Assembly (NCBI GenBank): GCA_017305635.1
Contig: JAFKKF010000013.1
Coordinates: 310,001 to 374,000 of the forward strand
Length of the DNA stretch: 64,000 bases
Reading direction: 5' to 3'
Source: Hyphomicrobiales bacterium
Lineage (GTDB): Bacteria; Pseudomonadota; Alphaproteobacteria; Rhizobiales; Kaistiaceae
In this document: positions 43,514-53,255 of the stretch, piece by piece
Numbering within the stretch: the stretch's first letter is position 1
Layout: each line of letters starts with the position of its first letter
Position numbers and translations under genes: made by a program
Notes under the pieces: generated by a model
The model's database searches: none
What the model saw: only the letters and a program-made list of their open reading frames with translations
What the model was told of the DNA's origin: nothing

Positions 43514-46500
43514 ATGCGCAACGTCGTTGGTGCGACCCGGCGGACGATCTTCCTTTCCCTCGCGCTCCTCGGAGCGCTGATCGCCGGCCCGATGGCCACG
43601 GCAAGCGCCGAGCCCCGCATCATCACGACGCCCAACGCCGACTACGCCGGCTTCGACATGAAGACGCTGAAGGGCGTCAAGCTCGACGCCTGCAAGGCGG
43701 CCTGCCTCTCCGACACGACCTGCCGGGCCTTCACGTTCCAGCAGAAGGCGGGCACCTGCTACCTGAAGAACGATTTCGGCGTGCTTGCCGCGGCGCAGGG
43801 CATGACCGCCGGGCGAGTTGTCGAGGCCGTCGACTTCACGCCCAGCCTCGAGCGCAAGCGGATCGGCGAGCTCGACTTCCTGTCCCTCGCCTTCGTCGAC
43901 GAGGCGCGCGCGCTCGCCGGCAGCATCAAGAAGAAGTTCGACCCGGCGGAGGGCTCGTACCAGGCGCTCCGCGATGCCGGCGGCATCGCCTATCGCGCCG
44001 GCAACTACGACGACGCGGTCGAGGATTTCGGCAAGGCGCTCGCCATCGCCGACGACAATCCCGGCCTCTGGCTCGACTTCGCCTATGCCAATCTCGGACT
44101 GAAGCCGGACAGCTGGTCGGACAAGCAGACGGCGGCGCAGAACGTCACCGCCGGCGCGATCGCCGCCTATATCCGCGCCGACGAGCCCGCCAACCTCGCC
44201 TCGGCGCTGGCGCTGATTGGCGACGGCTTCCAGCTCCGCGAGATCTGGAAGCCCGCCTACCGGGCATATCGCAAGAGCATCGCGCTCCTCCCCAATGACG
44301 ACGTAAAGGCGCGCTACGAGAAGGTGATCGCCGGGCACGGCTTCCGCATCACCGGGACCGACGTCGATTCCGATTCGGCGTCGCCGCGCATCTGCGTCAA
44401 CTTCTCCGATCCCCTCCCGGTCTCGCGCAGCGACCTCGCGGACTTCGTCACCGTCTCGGGCGGCGACGGCCTCTCGGTCGAGCCGGAGAAGAGCCAGATC
44501 TGCATCGACGGCGCCAAGCATGGCGGACGCTACCAGCTGCGCGTGCGCGCCGGCCTGCCCTCCTCCGACGGCGAATCCCTTCTGAAGCCCGCCGACATCG
44601 CCGTCTACGTCAAGGACCGCTCGCCCTTCGTCGGCTTCGCCGGCAACGCCTATGTCGTGCCGGCCGGCCAGGGCGCCTCCATCCCGATCACCTCGGTCAA
44701 TACCGACAAGATCAAGGCGACGATCTACCGGATCGGCGACCGCGGCCTCGCCGGCAAGCTGCGCGACGCGCAGTTCCTGAAGCAGATCGAGCAATACAGC
44801 GCCGACGACATCGCCGACAGCAAGGGCGAGCAGGTCTGGACCGGCGAGATCGACGTCACGCCCAAGCTGAACGAGAACGTCGTCACCGCCATCCCGGTCG
44901 CCGAGGTGGTGCCCGACCTCAAGGCCGGCGTCTATGTCATCACCGGCAAGGCGGCGGAGGCGCAGCGCGACTCCTGGTCGACCCTCGCCACGCAGTGGTT
45001 CGTCGTCTCCGACCTCGGCCTCACCACGCTCTCCGGCAATGACGGCATCCACGCCATCGTGCGCTCGCTCTCCGACGCCAAGGCCGTGGCCGGCGTGAAG
45101 CTCCGGCTGATCGCGACCAATGACCAGATTCTCGGCGAGGCGGTCACCGATGCGGACGGCCACGCCCGCTTCGAGCCGGGCCTTGCCCGCGGCGCCGGAG
45201 GCATGGCGCCGCAGATCCTCGACGCCTCGACCGATGGCGGCGACTACACCTTCCTCGACCTGACCCGCGCCGCCTTCGATCTTTCCGACCGCGGCGTCGA
45301 CGGGCGCCCTGCCCCCTCGGCCCTCGACGTCTTCCTGACGCCGGAGCGCGGCATCTACCGGCCGGGCGAGACGCTGCACCTCACCGGGCTCGTCCGCGAC
45401 ACGCGCGCCAATGCCACGACCGGCCTGAAGATGACGCTGGTGGTCGAGCGGCCCGACGGCGTCGAAGCGCTGCGCGAGACGCTCAGCGACGAGGGCGCCG
45501 GCGGCTACAGTGCCGACTACGCCTTCCCGGCCGCCGCCATGCGCGGCGCCTGGCATGCCAAGCTCTATGCCGACCCGAAGGGCACGGCGCTCGCCGACGT
45601 CTCGGTGCTGGTCGAGGACTTCGAGCCGGAACGCCTCGCCTTCGACCTCGCCACCAAGGCGACGGCGCTCGCCGCGGGCGAGCCGGCGAGCATCGACCTC
45701 GATGCCAGGTACCTCTACGGCGCGACCGCGCCGAACCTCTCGGTCGAGGGCGATATCGACGTGCGGCCGGTCTCGACCCTCGCCGCCTTCCCCAACTTCA
45801 CCTTCGGCCTCGCCGACGATTCCGCCGGCCCATCGCGCAATCCGCTCGATATCGACGCGACCACCGACGAGGACGGCAAGGCGAGCTTCGACGTGTCGCT
45901 GCCGGAGCTGCCGGCCTCGACGCGGCCGTTCCAGGCGAAGCTGATCATCCGGCTCGCCGATACCAATGGCCGCTCGGTCGAGCGGACGCTCTCGCTGCCG
46001 GTCAAGTCGGCGGGTGCGCTGATCGGCATCCATCCACTCTTCGATGCCGCGAAGGGCGTCGACGAGGGCAGCAATGCCCGCTTTGAGGTCATCGACGTAG
46101 CGCCCGACGGGACGCGGGTCGCGGCGAGCGGCCTCGCCTGGAAGCTGGAGCGGCTGGAGACCAGCTACCAGTGGTACAAGACCTATGACGGCTGGGACTA
46201 TGAGCTGATCACCAATGCCAAGCGGGTCGCCGCCGGCACGGTGGATGCCAAGGCCGATGGTCCGGTGACCATCGAGGGTCCGGTCGACTGGGGCAAGTAT
46301 CGCCTCACCGTCAGCCAGGAGAGCGGCACGCCCGCCGCGACCAGCGTCGAGTTCAACGCCGGCTGGTATGTCGGCACGGCGACCTCGGAGACGCCGGACG
46401 TGCTCCGCGTCGCCCTCGACAAGCCGGCCTACCGGATCGGCGAGACGGCCAAGCTCCGCCTCGACCCGCGCTTCGCCGGCGTCGCCCTCGTTTCGGTGGT

Positions 46501-49024
46501 CGATGACCGCCTCATCTCGATGAAGGCGGTCGACGTGCCGGCGGAAGGCACCACCGTCGACCTCCCGGTCACCGACGCCTGGGGCCCGGGCGCCTACGTC
46601 ACGGCCACGCTCTACCGCCCGATGGACGTGGCGGCGAAGCGGATGCCTGCGCGCGCGCTCGGCCTCACCTGGGCAAAGGTCGCCCCGGGCGACCGCCAGC
46701 TCGACGTGTCGCTCGGCGTCACCGACGAGATGCGGCCGCGCGGCGCGATGACGATTCCGGTCTCGATCAACAACCTGAAGGCGGGAAGCGACGCCTATGT
46801 CACCGTCACAGCGGTCGATGTCGGCATCCTCAACCTCACCAATTTCAAGGTGCCCGATCCGGACGGCTGGTACTTCGGCCAGCGCAAGCTCGGCATGGAG
46901 ATCCGCGACCTCTACGGGCTGCTGATCGACCGCATGGCGGGCGTGCCCGGCATCATCCGCTCGGGCGGCGATGGCGGCGCGGTGCGCCTCATGGCCCCGC
47001 CGCCGACGCAGAAGCTGGTCGCGTTCTATTCGGGCATCGTCAAGGTCGGCGCCGACGGCAAGGCCACGGTGTCGTTCGATATCCCCGAGTTCAACGGCAG
47101 CGTCCGCGTCATGGCGATCGCCTGGACGAAGGACGCGGTCGGCCATGCCAGCAAGGACGTGATCGTCCGCGACCCGGTCGTGGTGACCTCGAGCATCCCG
47201 CGCTTCCTCCTCGACGGCGACGCCTCGCGTCTCCTCGTCGAGATCGACAATGTCGCGGGCGAGGCGGGCGAGTACCGGCTGAACGTCACGCCGGGCGACG
47301 GCATCGGCATCGCCGATGCCGACCAGAACCGCACCGTCACGCTCGCCGCCAAGCAGCGGTTGAGCTTCAACATACCGATCACGGCACAGGCGATCGGCGA
47401 CTTCACGGTACGCGTCGACCTCGTCACGCCGAAGGCCGAGGACTTCCCGCAGGAGCTCGCCATCGGCGTCCGCCCGGCAGGTTCCCCGGTCACGCGGCGG
47501 AACGTCGTCGCGCTGAATGGCGGCGGCACGCTCACCGTCGGGCCCGATGCCATCGCCGAGTTCGTGCCGGGCACGCAGTCAATTGGCGTTTCCATCGGCG
47601 GCGCCAGCCGGCTCGACGTCGCCGGCATCCTGCAGGCGCTCGACCGCTACCCCTATGGCTGCGTCGAGCAATTGACGAGCCGCGCCATGCCGCTCGTCTA
47701 TCTCGACGACGTCGCCGTCTCCATCGGCCTCGGCACCGACAAGGCGGTGCGCGAGCGGGTGCAGAAGGCGATCACGGCCGTGCTCGCCGACCAGGATTCG
47801 ATGGGCTCGTTCGGCCTCTGGGGGCCGTACAATACCGGCGACCTGTGGCTCGATTCCTACGTCACCGACTTCCTGACGCGGGCATCGGAGAAGGGCTATG
47901 ACGTGCCGAAGGTGGCGCGCGACCTCGCCCTCGACAACCTCCTCAACCGCATCAACTATGCCGAGGACTTCGAAAAGGGCGGCGAGGACATCGCCTACGC
48001 CCTCTACGTGCTGGCGCGGAGCGGCAGGGCGGCGATCGGAGACCTTCGCTACTATGCGGAGACCAAGCTCGCGAACTTCCGCACGGCGCTCGCCAAGGCC
48101 CAGATCGGCGCGGCGCTCGCCCTCTACGGCGACCGGCAGCGCTCGGCCGTGGCCTTCAAGGCGGCGCTTGCCAGCCTCGACGGGTCGGACGACTACAAGA
48201 TCTGGCGCGGCGACTACGGCACGATGCTGCGTGACCGGGCCGCCGTGCTGACGCTCGCCGCCGAGAGCAGCGATCCGTCGGTCGACGTGCGCGCGCTCAT
48301 CGCCAAGGTCGCGGCCGAGGCGGATGCGCGCAACTATACCAGCACGCAGGAGAATGCCTGGATGATGCTCGCCGCCGCGGCGCTCATCAAGGATGCCTCG
48401 AAGACGCAGTTCGAGATCGACGGCTCGGCCGTCGCCGGGCCGCTCTTCAAGCGTTTCCTTGGCGAGAAGATCGAGGCGACGCCGGTCTCGATCAAGAACC
48501 TCGGCGGCGACACGCTCGACGCGGTGGTGGCGGCGACCGGCGTGCCGAAGGTCCCGGACCCGGCCGGCGGCAACGGTTTCACCATCGAGCGCCACTACTA
48601 CACGCCGGACGGCGAGGAGCTCGACAACATCGACAGCGTCGCGCAGAACACGCGCGTCGTCGTCGAGGTGACGGTGACCGCCGATGGCGACCGCGAGGGC
48701 CAGGTGCTCATCGTCGATCCGGTCCCTGCCGGATACGAGATCGAGAACCCGGACGTGTCGGCGAGCGGCGAGACCGAGGCCTTCGACTGGCTCGACGGCA
48801 TCGAGCGCGAGGCGGCGCATACGGAGGCCCGCACCGACCGCTTCGTCGCCGCACTCAACCGCAAGCAGGGCGATCCGCTCGAATACAGCGTCGCCTATTC
48901 GATGCGCGCGGTATCGCCGGGCAAGTTCACGCTCGCCGCCGCGACGGTGGAGGACATGTACCGTCCCGGCCTGCAGGCGCGCACCGACCAGACCACCGTC
49001 GAGGTGATCGGGCCGACGCGGTAA
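43514..49024 (+). CDS. Bacterial alpha-2-macroglobulin with N-terminal PAN domain
   Basis: An 1836-residue periplasmic protease trap. The ATG at 43514 has ggagagg six bases upstream and opens a signal peptide (about 1-32, ASA cleavage) with no lipobox Cys, so it is probably soluble, unlike lipoprotein YfhM of E. coli. A PAN/apple-like domain with four Cys spans about 33-90. The macroglobulin (MG) domains, 'MAPPPTQ' bait-like region and the thioester motif Cys1383-Val-Glu-Gln ('YGCVEQLTSR') follow, with an alpha-alpha toroid behind it. A protease that cuts the bait is trapped covalently by the thioester. It precedes pbpC by four bases, the standard A2M-PBP1C pairing thought to guard the envelope when the wall is breached. 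Confidence 0.95.
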   Translation: MRNVVGATRRTIFLSLALLGALIAGPMATASAEPRIITTPNADYAGFDMKTLKGVKLDACKAACLSDTTCRAFTFQQKAGTCYLKNDFGVLAAAQGMTAGRVVEAVDFTPSLERKRIGELDFLSLAFVDEARALAGSIKKKFDPAEGSYQALRDAGGIAYRAGNYDDAVEDFGKALAIADDNPGLWLDFAYANLGLKPDSWSDKQTAAQNVTAGAIAAYIRADEPANLASALALIGDGFQLREIWKPAYRAYRKSIALLPNDDVKARYEKVIAGHGFRITGTDVDSDSASPRICVNFSDPLPVSRSDLADFVTVSGGDGLSVEPEKSQICIDGAKHGGRYQLRVRAGLPSSDGESLLKPADIAVYVKDRSPFVGFAGNAYVVPAGQGASIPITSVNTDKIKATIYRIGDRGLAGKLRDAQFLKQIEQYSADDIADSKGEQVWTGEIDVTPKLNENVVTAIPVAEVVPDLKAGVYVITGKAAEAQRDSWSTLATQWFVVSDLGLTTLSGNDGIHAIVRSLSDAKAVAGVKLRLIATNDQILGEAVTDADGHARFEPGLARGAGGMAPQILDASTDGGDYTFLDLTRAAFDLSDRGVDGRPAPSALDVFLTPERGIYRPGETLHLTGLVRDTRANATTGLKMTLVVERPDGVEALRETLSDEGAGGYSADYAFPAAAMRGAWHAKLYADPKGTALADVSVLVEDFEPERLAFDLATKATALAAGEPASIDLDARYLYGATAPNLSVEGDIDVRPVSTLAAFPNFTFGLADDSAGPSRNPLDIDATTDEDGKASFDVSLPELPASTRPFQAKLIIRLADTNGRSVERTLSLPVKSAGALIGIHPLFDAAKGVDEGSNARFEVIDVAPDGTRVAASGLAWKLERLETSYQWYKTYDGWDYELITNAKRVAAGTVDAKADGPVTIEGPVDWGKYRLTVSQESGTPAATSVEFNAGWYVGTATSETPDVLRVALDKPAYRIGETAKLRLDPRFAGVALVSVVDDRLISMKAVDVPAEGTTVDLPVTDAWGPGAYVTATLYRPMDVAAKRMPARALGLTWAKVAPGDRQLDVSLGVTDEMRPRGAMTIPVSINNLKAGSDAYVTVTAVDVGILNLTNFKVPDPDGWYFGQRKLGMEIRDLYGLLIDRMAGVPGIIRSGGDGGAVRLMAPPPTQKLVAFYSGIVKVGADGKATVSFDIPEFNGSVRVMAIAWTKDAVGHASKDVIVRDPVVVTSSIPRFLLDGDASRLLVEIDNVAGEAGEYRLNVTPGDGIGIADADQNRTVTLAAKQRLSFNIPITAQAIGDFTVRVDLVTPKAEDFPQELAIGVRPAGSPVTRRNVVALNGGGTLTVGPDAIAEFVPGTQSIGVSIGGASRLDVAGILQALDRYPYGCVEQLTSRAMPLVYLDDVAVSIGLGTDKAVRERVQKAITAVLADQDSMGSFGLWGPYNTGDLWLDSYVTDFLTRASEKGYDVPKVARDLALDNLLNRINYAEDFEKGGEDIAYALYVLARSGRAAIGDLRYYAETKLANFRTALAKAQIGAALALYGDRQRSAVAFKAALASLDGSDDYKIWRGDYGTMLRDRAAVLTLAAESSDPSVDVRALIAKVAAEADARNYTSTQENAWMMLAAAALIKDASKTQFEIDGSAVAGPLFKRFLGEKIEATPVSIKNLGGDTLDAVVAATGVPKVPDPAGGNGFTIERHYYTPDGEELDNIDSVAQNTRVVVEVTVTADGDREGQVLIVDPVPAGYEIENPDVSASGETEAFDWLDGIEREAAHTEARTDRFVAALNRKQGDPLEYSVAYSMRAVSPGKFTLAAATVEDMYRPGLQARTDQTTVEVIGPTR

Positions 49025-49028
49025 GGCG

Positions 49029-51371
49029 ATGAGCGAGACGGCCGGTGAAGCCCGCAACGCCAACCTCTCCCCGGTGGGGAGAGGTCCGGGCGATTTGGCG
49101 AGCGGAGCGAGACTAGTCGCCGGGGGCGAGGGGGAAATGCCCTCCCCGGCCAGCGAACAGCCCCCTCCCCCTCTTCCTCCAGGTTCGCCGCAGGCTCACC
49201 AAGAGGAAGAGCCCTCTCCCCACCGGGGCGAAGGGGTGCCCTTGCTTGCGCAGGCTCAGCTACGGCGGCGGAAGCGCTGGCCGCGCGTCGCCGCATGGAC
49301 CGCGGCCGGCATCGCCTATGCCGCAGCGATCGTCGGCGTGGTCGGCCTCGCCTGGGTGCAGCATCTCGAAGCCACCCTGCCCCCGGTTCCCGATCCGGCG
49401 AAGCTCGCCGTCTCGGCCATCGTGGTCGACCGCAACGGCAAGCTCCTCCGCCCCTTCACCACCGATGACGGGCGCTGGCGCCTGCCGGTGGCGGTGAAGG
49501 ACGTCGACCCGCGCTTCCTCAAGATGCTGGTCGGCTACGAGGACAGGACCTACGCCACCCATGACGGCATCGACTACAAGGCGATGCTGCGCGCCGCCGG
49601 CCAGTTCGTGCTCGCCGGCGGGCACGTCGTCTCGGGCGGCTCGACGCTCACCATGCAGGTGGCGCGGCTCATCGAAGGTGCGCCGACCCGCAACGCCTTC
49701 GACAAGGTGCGCCAGATGGTGCGGGCGCGCGACCTCGAGGCGCATCTCTCCAAGGACCAGATCCTCGACCTCTATCTGCAACTCGCCCCCTATGGCGGCA
49801 ATATCGAGGGCGTGCGCGCGGCGAGCCTCGCCTATTTCGGCAAGGAGCCGGCGCGGCTGACGCTCGCGGAAGCCGCGCTTCTCGTCGCCCTGCCCCAGTC
49901 TCCCGAGGCCCGGCGGCCCGACCGGGATGCCAATGCCGCCCGCGACGCGCGCGACCGCGTGCTCGACCGTCTGGCCGCGGCCGGCGTGATCAATGCCGAC
50001 GAGGCCGAGGCGGCGAAGGGCGAGCGGGTGCCGGCGGCGCGCCGGCAGTTCCCGATGCTCGCCGCCCATCTCGGCCAGGAGGCGGTGATCGAAGCCCCCG
50101 GCGAGCCGGTCCACAAGCTGACCGTCGACCGCGAGCTGCAATCCTCGCTGGAGGCGCTCGCCGCCGAACATGCCGCCGGCTTCGGGCCGAAGGTTTCCAT
50201 CGCCATCGTCGTCGCCGACCACTTCACCGGCGACATTGTCGCCTCGGTCGGATCGGCCGGGCTTTTCGAGCAGGACCGCAACGGCCATGTCGACATGACG
50301 CGGGCGCTGCGCTCGCCGGGTTCGACGCTGAAGCCGTTGATCTACGGCCTCGCCTTCGAGCAGGGCCTGTGCACGCCGGAAAGCCTGATCGAGGACCGGC
50401 CGACCGGCTTCGGCTCCTATGCGCCGACCAATTTCGACGGCTTCCATCGCGGCACGGTGACGATCCGCGAGGCGCTGACGCAATCGCTCAACGTGCCGGC
50501 GATCATCGCGCTCGATGCCGTGGGACCCTCGCGCCTCGTCGCCCGCATGAAGCGCGCCGCGATCACGCCGGTACTGCCCGACCAGTCGGCGCCGGGCCTC
50601 GCCGTCGGCCTCGGCGGCATCGGCATATCGCTCCGCGACCTCGTCCAGCTCTATGCCGCGATCGCCCGCGGCGGCACGCCGGTGATGCTCCGCGACGGCA
50701 TCGGGCCGGCACCGGCGGCGATGACCGGCGAGGTCGCGCCGGTGCTCTCGCCGCAGGCGGCGTGGTACGTCTCGGACGTGCTCGCCGACACCCCGCCGCC
50801 GGTCAACGGCTCGCCCGGCCAGATCGCCTACAAGACCGGCACCTCCTACGGCTATCGCGACGCCTGGGCGGTCGGCTATGACGGCGCCTATGTCGTCGGC
50901 ATCTGGGTCGGACGCCCCGACGGCACGCCGGTGCCGGGCATTGCCGGCATCACCGCCGCCGCGCCCATCCTATTCGAGGCCTTCGACCGGATCGGCGCGC
51001 GGCGCGCGCCGCTGAAGAAGCGCCCGCCGGGGACGCTGGTCGTCTCCTCGACATCGCAGCTCCCCCTCCCCCTCCGCCGCTTCCGGCATCCGAACGAACA
51101 GGTGGTCGCCGCCGACAGCGACCCGCAGATCTCCTATCCGCAGGACGGCGTGCAGGTAGATCTCGGCATCAAGGAAGGCGATCCGACGCCGCTGGTCATC
51201 AAGGTCAGGAACGGCGCGCCGCCCTTCACCTTCTACGCCAACGGCGTGCCGATCGGGCAGGAACCGTTCGAGCGTGCCGAGCAATGGCAGCCGGACGGGC
51301 CGGGCTTCGTGACGCTGTCGGTGGTCGACTCGACCGGCAAGTCCGATCGTGTGACGGTGTTCGTCGAATAG
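49029..51371 (+). CDS. pbpC: Penicillin-binding protein 1C
   Basis: A 780-residue bifunctional peptidoglycan synthase. An atypical cytoplasmic N-terminus of about 78 residues precedes the single membrane helix (about 85-110). The GT51 glycosyltransferase has its catalytic Glu in 'YEDRTYATHDGID' and the 'GGSTLTMQVAR' motif. The transpeptidase has Ser432-x-x-Lys435 ('SPGSTLKP'), 'TQSLNVP' and 'YKTGTSYGYRDAW'. A BiPBP C-terminal domain ends the chain. The ATG at 49029 follows the macroglobulin stop by four bases with aagg upstream; later starts (ATG 49137) cannot be excluded. Residues about 13-72 are encoded by palindromic repeat DNA, so the tail is probably non-functional filler. Confidence 0.93.
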   Translation: MSETAGEARNANLSPVGRGPGDLASGARLVAGGEGEMPSPASEQPPPPLPPGSPQAHQEEEPSPHRGEGVPLLAQAQLRRRKRWPRVAAWTAAGIAYAAAIVGVVGLAWVQHLEATLPPVPDPAKLAVSAIVVDRNGKLLRPFTTDDGRWRLPVAVKDVDPRFLKMLVGYEDRTYATHDGIDYKAMLRAAGQFVLAGGHVVSGGSTLTMQVARLIEGAPTRNAFDKVRQMVRARDLEAHLSKDQILDLYLQLAPYGGNIEGVRAASLAYFGKEPARLTLAEAALLVALPQSPEARRPDRDANAARDARDRVLDRLAAAGVINADEAEAAKGERVPAARRQFPMLAAHLGQEAVIEAPGEPVHKLTVDRELQSSLEALAAEHAAGFGPKVSIAIVVADHFTGDIVASVGSAGLFEQDRNGHVDMTRALRSPGSTLKPLIYGLAFEQGLCTPESLIEDRPTGFGSYAPTNFDGFHRGTVTIREALTQSLNVPAIIALDAVGPSRLVARMKRAAITPVLPDQSAPGLAVGLGGIGISLRDLVQLYAAIARGGTPVMLRDGIGPAPAAMTGEVAPVLSPQAAWYVSDVLADTPPPVNGSPGQIAYKTGTSYGYRDAWAVGYDGAYVVGIWVGRPDGTPVPGIAGITAAAPILFEAFDRIGARRAPLKKRPPGTLVVSSTSQLPLPLRRFRHPNEQVVAADSDPQISYPQDGVQVDLGIKEGDPTPLVIKVRNGAPPFTFYANGVPIGQEPFERAEQWQPDGPGFVTLSVVDSTGKSDRVTVFVE
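49065..49236. repeat. Palindromic intergenic-type repeat inside the pbpC frame
   Basis: ctctcccc-ggt-ggggagag (49065-49083) is a perfect hairpin, and a second, imperfect ctctcccc…ggggcgaag unit lies at 49212-49236. The DNA between is G/C-purine rich with the cgagcggagcgag and cgccgggggcgag stretches typical of such elements. The same paired layout occurs in the gap at 4311-4440. Here it is translated in frame as the N-terminal tail of PBP1C. Confidence 0.6.
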
Positions 51372-51412
51372 CATCGCCGGCCGCGCCAATATCCATCCGA
51401 ACCAGGGAAGCC

Positions 51413-53254
51413 ATGATCAAGACGGTCCGCATCACGCATCTCGGCGGCGCCCTCAAGGGCAAGGTGCAGGAGTTCCCGGGCGACACGCGCTCGATCCTCT
51501 TCGGCCGCGAGGCGGGGCCGGACGGCGTCACCTTCCCGCCGACCGACCGGATCGTCGGCCGCAAGCATTTCAGCCTCGACAACAAGAGCGGGGACTTCAA
51601 GGTCACGCTCATCGGCAGCGACCACTACGTCGAGGTCAATGGCCACCCGGCGGAAATCGGCGTGCCGATACGGAGCGGCTCGGTGTTCCGGCTCGGCGAC
51701 GAGAAGGGGCCGACCTTCCGGGTCGATTTCGAGGAGGCGGAGGCAGCGGCCGCCGACGACGACAACCGCACGCAGCGGAACAAGGTGCGCACCAGCGCCT
51801 TCGACGCGGTCGGCGGCCTGCGGCGAAAGATGATGGCGGGCGGCCTCGCGGCGCTCGTCCTCTTCGCCGGCGTCGGCGGCGCGCTCTACTACATCATCGA
51901 GAAGGAGCGCTCGCTCGACGAGCAGTTCGCCGACCTGCAGGAACGCGCCAGCCAGACCTTCCTGCAGGCCGACAAGGACCGGCTGACCAGCGCCGCCTAT
52001 CTGGTCGTGATGCAGGACCCTGCCGGCATGGGCGCCGGCGACAAGCAGGGCCAGGCGATCGGCACGGCATGGCCGGTCGCGGACGGCCTCTTCGCCACCA
52101 ATGCCCATGTCGCGCTGGCGCTGAACCTGACCGGCGGCAAGAAATTCCTGCTACGCGCGCCGGGCAAGACCGATGGTGGCTACGCCGTCACCGCCACCCG
52201 CGTGCATCCCGACTATTCGCCCTTCTTCGCGTTCCTCGAGGAACGAAAGCTCGGTGCCTTCTCGCCGAGCGAGTTCAATCCCTTCAACCCGGTGGGCTCC
52301 TATGACGTGGCGCTGCTCGTCGCCGATACCGGCTCCGACAAGCTGCCCCTTCTCGAGCTCGCGCCGCCCGAGGAGATCGCCTCGCTCAAGCCGGGCGCGC
52401 CGCTCGCCTATGCCGGCTATCCGATCGAGGGCACGGTGGATGCCGGCACCGCGCATGCGAGCCCCAACCCGGAACTGAAGTTCGGCAACGTCTCGGCGCT
52501 CAGCGACTTCTTCTTCTTCCCCGCCGAGGCGCCTTACAGCCAGCTCGTCCATCACAGTCTGCCGACGGCGGGCGGCGCCAGCGGCAGCCCGATCATCGAC
52601 ACCAAGGGCCACGTGGTCGCCATCCTCTCGGGCGGCAACAACACGCTCGTCGAATCGCCGCAGGGCGGGACAAAGGCGCGGCTCACCAACGCCGTGCAGA
52701 CCAACTTCGCGCAGCGCGTCGACCTCCTCCGCGCGCTCATGGCCATGCCCGATCCGCCGCCGCCGCCCGACGCCGCGACCATCGCCTACTGGCAGTCGCG
52801 CGCCGACAAGTTCACCGACTGGGACCACTACGTGGCGGCGAAGGTCGATGCGTTCCGCGTCAGCCTCGCCAATGCCGGCAAGAAGCTCGCCGAATTGAAG
52901 GCCTGCACCGACTGCAGCCTCAAGGACGGGAACACGACCACGTCGGCCTCGCTGGTGCGACGCTCCGAGACCTACCCGGTCAAGGCCGGCGCGACCTATG
53001 GCTTCATCGCCTATGCCAAGGCCAACCAGCGCATCTCGCTCGGCGTCTTCAATGCCGGCAAGATGATCGCCTATGCCGACGAAGGCCGGAACGGCGTGCC
53101 CAACCTCACCTACCAGGCGCCGGCCGACGGAACCGTGGAGCTGCGCCTGTTCGGCGACGAGAACGACAAGGTCGCCTACACGCTCTACCGGTTCAGCGAC
53201 GACGGCCAGCCGCTTGGAATGCCCGAATCCAACGAGCCGCCACCGCTCGAATAG
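51413..53254 (+). CDS. Membrane-spanning FHA domain / trypsin-like serine protease
   Basis: A 613-residue protein. Residues about 5-105 form an FHA domain ('ILFGRE', 'IVGRKHFSL', 'VEVNG'), which reads phosphothreonine. One membrane helix lies at about 140-160, with a basic RRK before it, so the FHA domain faces the cytoplasm. The C-terminal part is a chymotrypsin-fold protease with His232 ('TNAHVA'), Asp298 ('YDVALL') and Ser390 ('GGASGSP'), all intact, followed by a region of about 150 residues with a Cys pair and beta-rich end. The ATG at 51413 has agggaag upstream and lies 41 bases after pbpC, so it may be in that operon. It would link cytoplasmic kinase signalling to periplasmic proteolysis. 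Its stop is one base from the convergent SLOG gene. Confidence 0.87.
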   Translation: MIKTVRITHLGGALKGKVQEFPGDTRSILFGREAGPDGVTFPPTDRIVGRKHFSLDNKSGDFKVTLIGSDHYVEVNGHPAEIGVPIRSGSVFRLGDEKGPTFRVDFEEAEAAAADDDNRTQRNKVRTSAFDAVGGLRRKMMAGGLAALVLFAGVGGALYYIIEKERSLDEQFADLQERASQTFLQADKDRLTSAAYLVVMQDPAGMGAGDKQGQAIGTAWPVADGLFATNAHVALALNLTGGKKFLLRAPGKTDGGYAVTATRVHPDYSPFFAFLEERKLGAFSPSEFNPFNPVGSYDVALLVADTGSDKLPLLELAPPEEIASLKPGAPLAYAGYPIEGTVDAGTAHASPNPELKFGNVSALSDFFFFPAEAPYSQLVHHSLPTAGGASGSPIIDTKGHVVAILSGGNNTLVESPQGGTKARLTNAVQTNFAQRVDLLRALMAMPDPPPPPDAATIAYWQSRADKFTDWDHYVAAKVDAFRVSLANAGKKLAELKACTDCSLKDGNTTTSASLVRRSETYPVKAGATYGFIAYAKANQRISLGVFNAGKMIAYADEGRNGVPNLTYQAPADGTVELRLFGDENDKVAYTLYRFSDDGQPLGMPESNEPPPLE

Positions 53255-53255
53255 G

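Noticed and set aside
43442-47146. Very long open frame antisense to the alpha-2-macroglobulin gene (over 1200 codons)
   Set aside because: High-GC codon use keeps the antisense frame open; the predicted product is Arg/Asp/Gly-rich low complexity with no recognisable domain, while the plus-strand frame encodes a clear protein.
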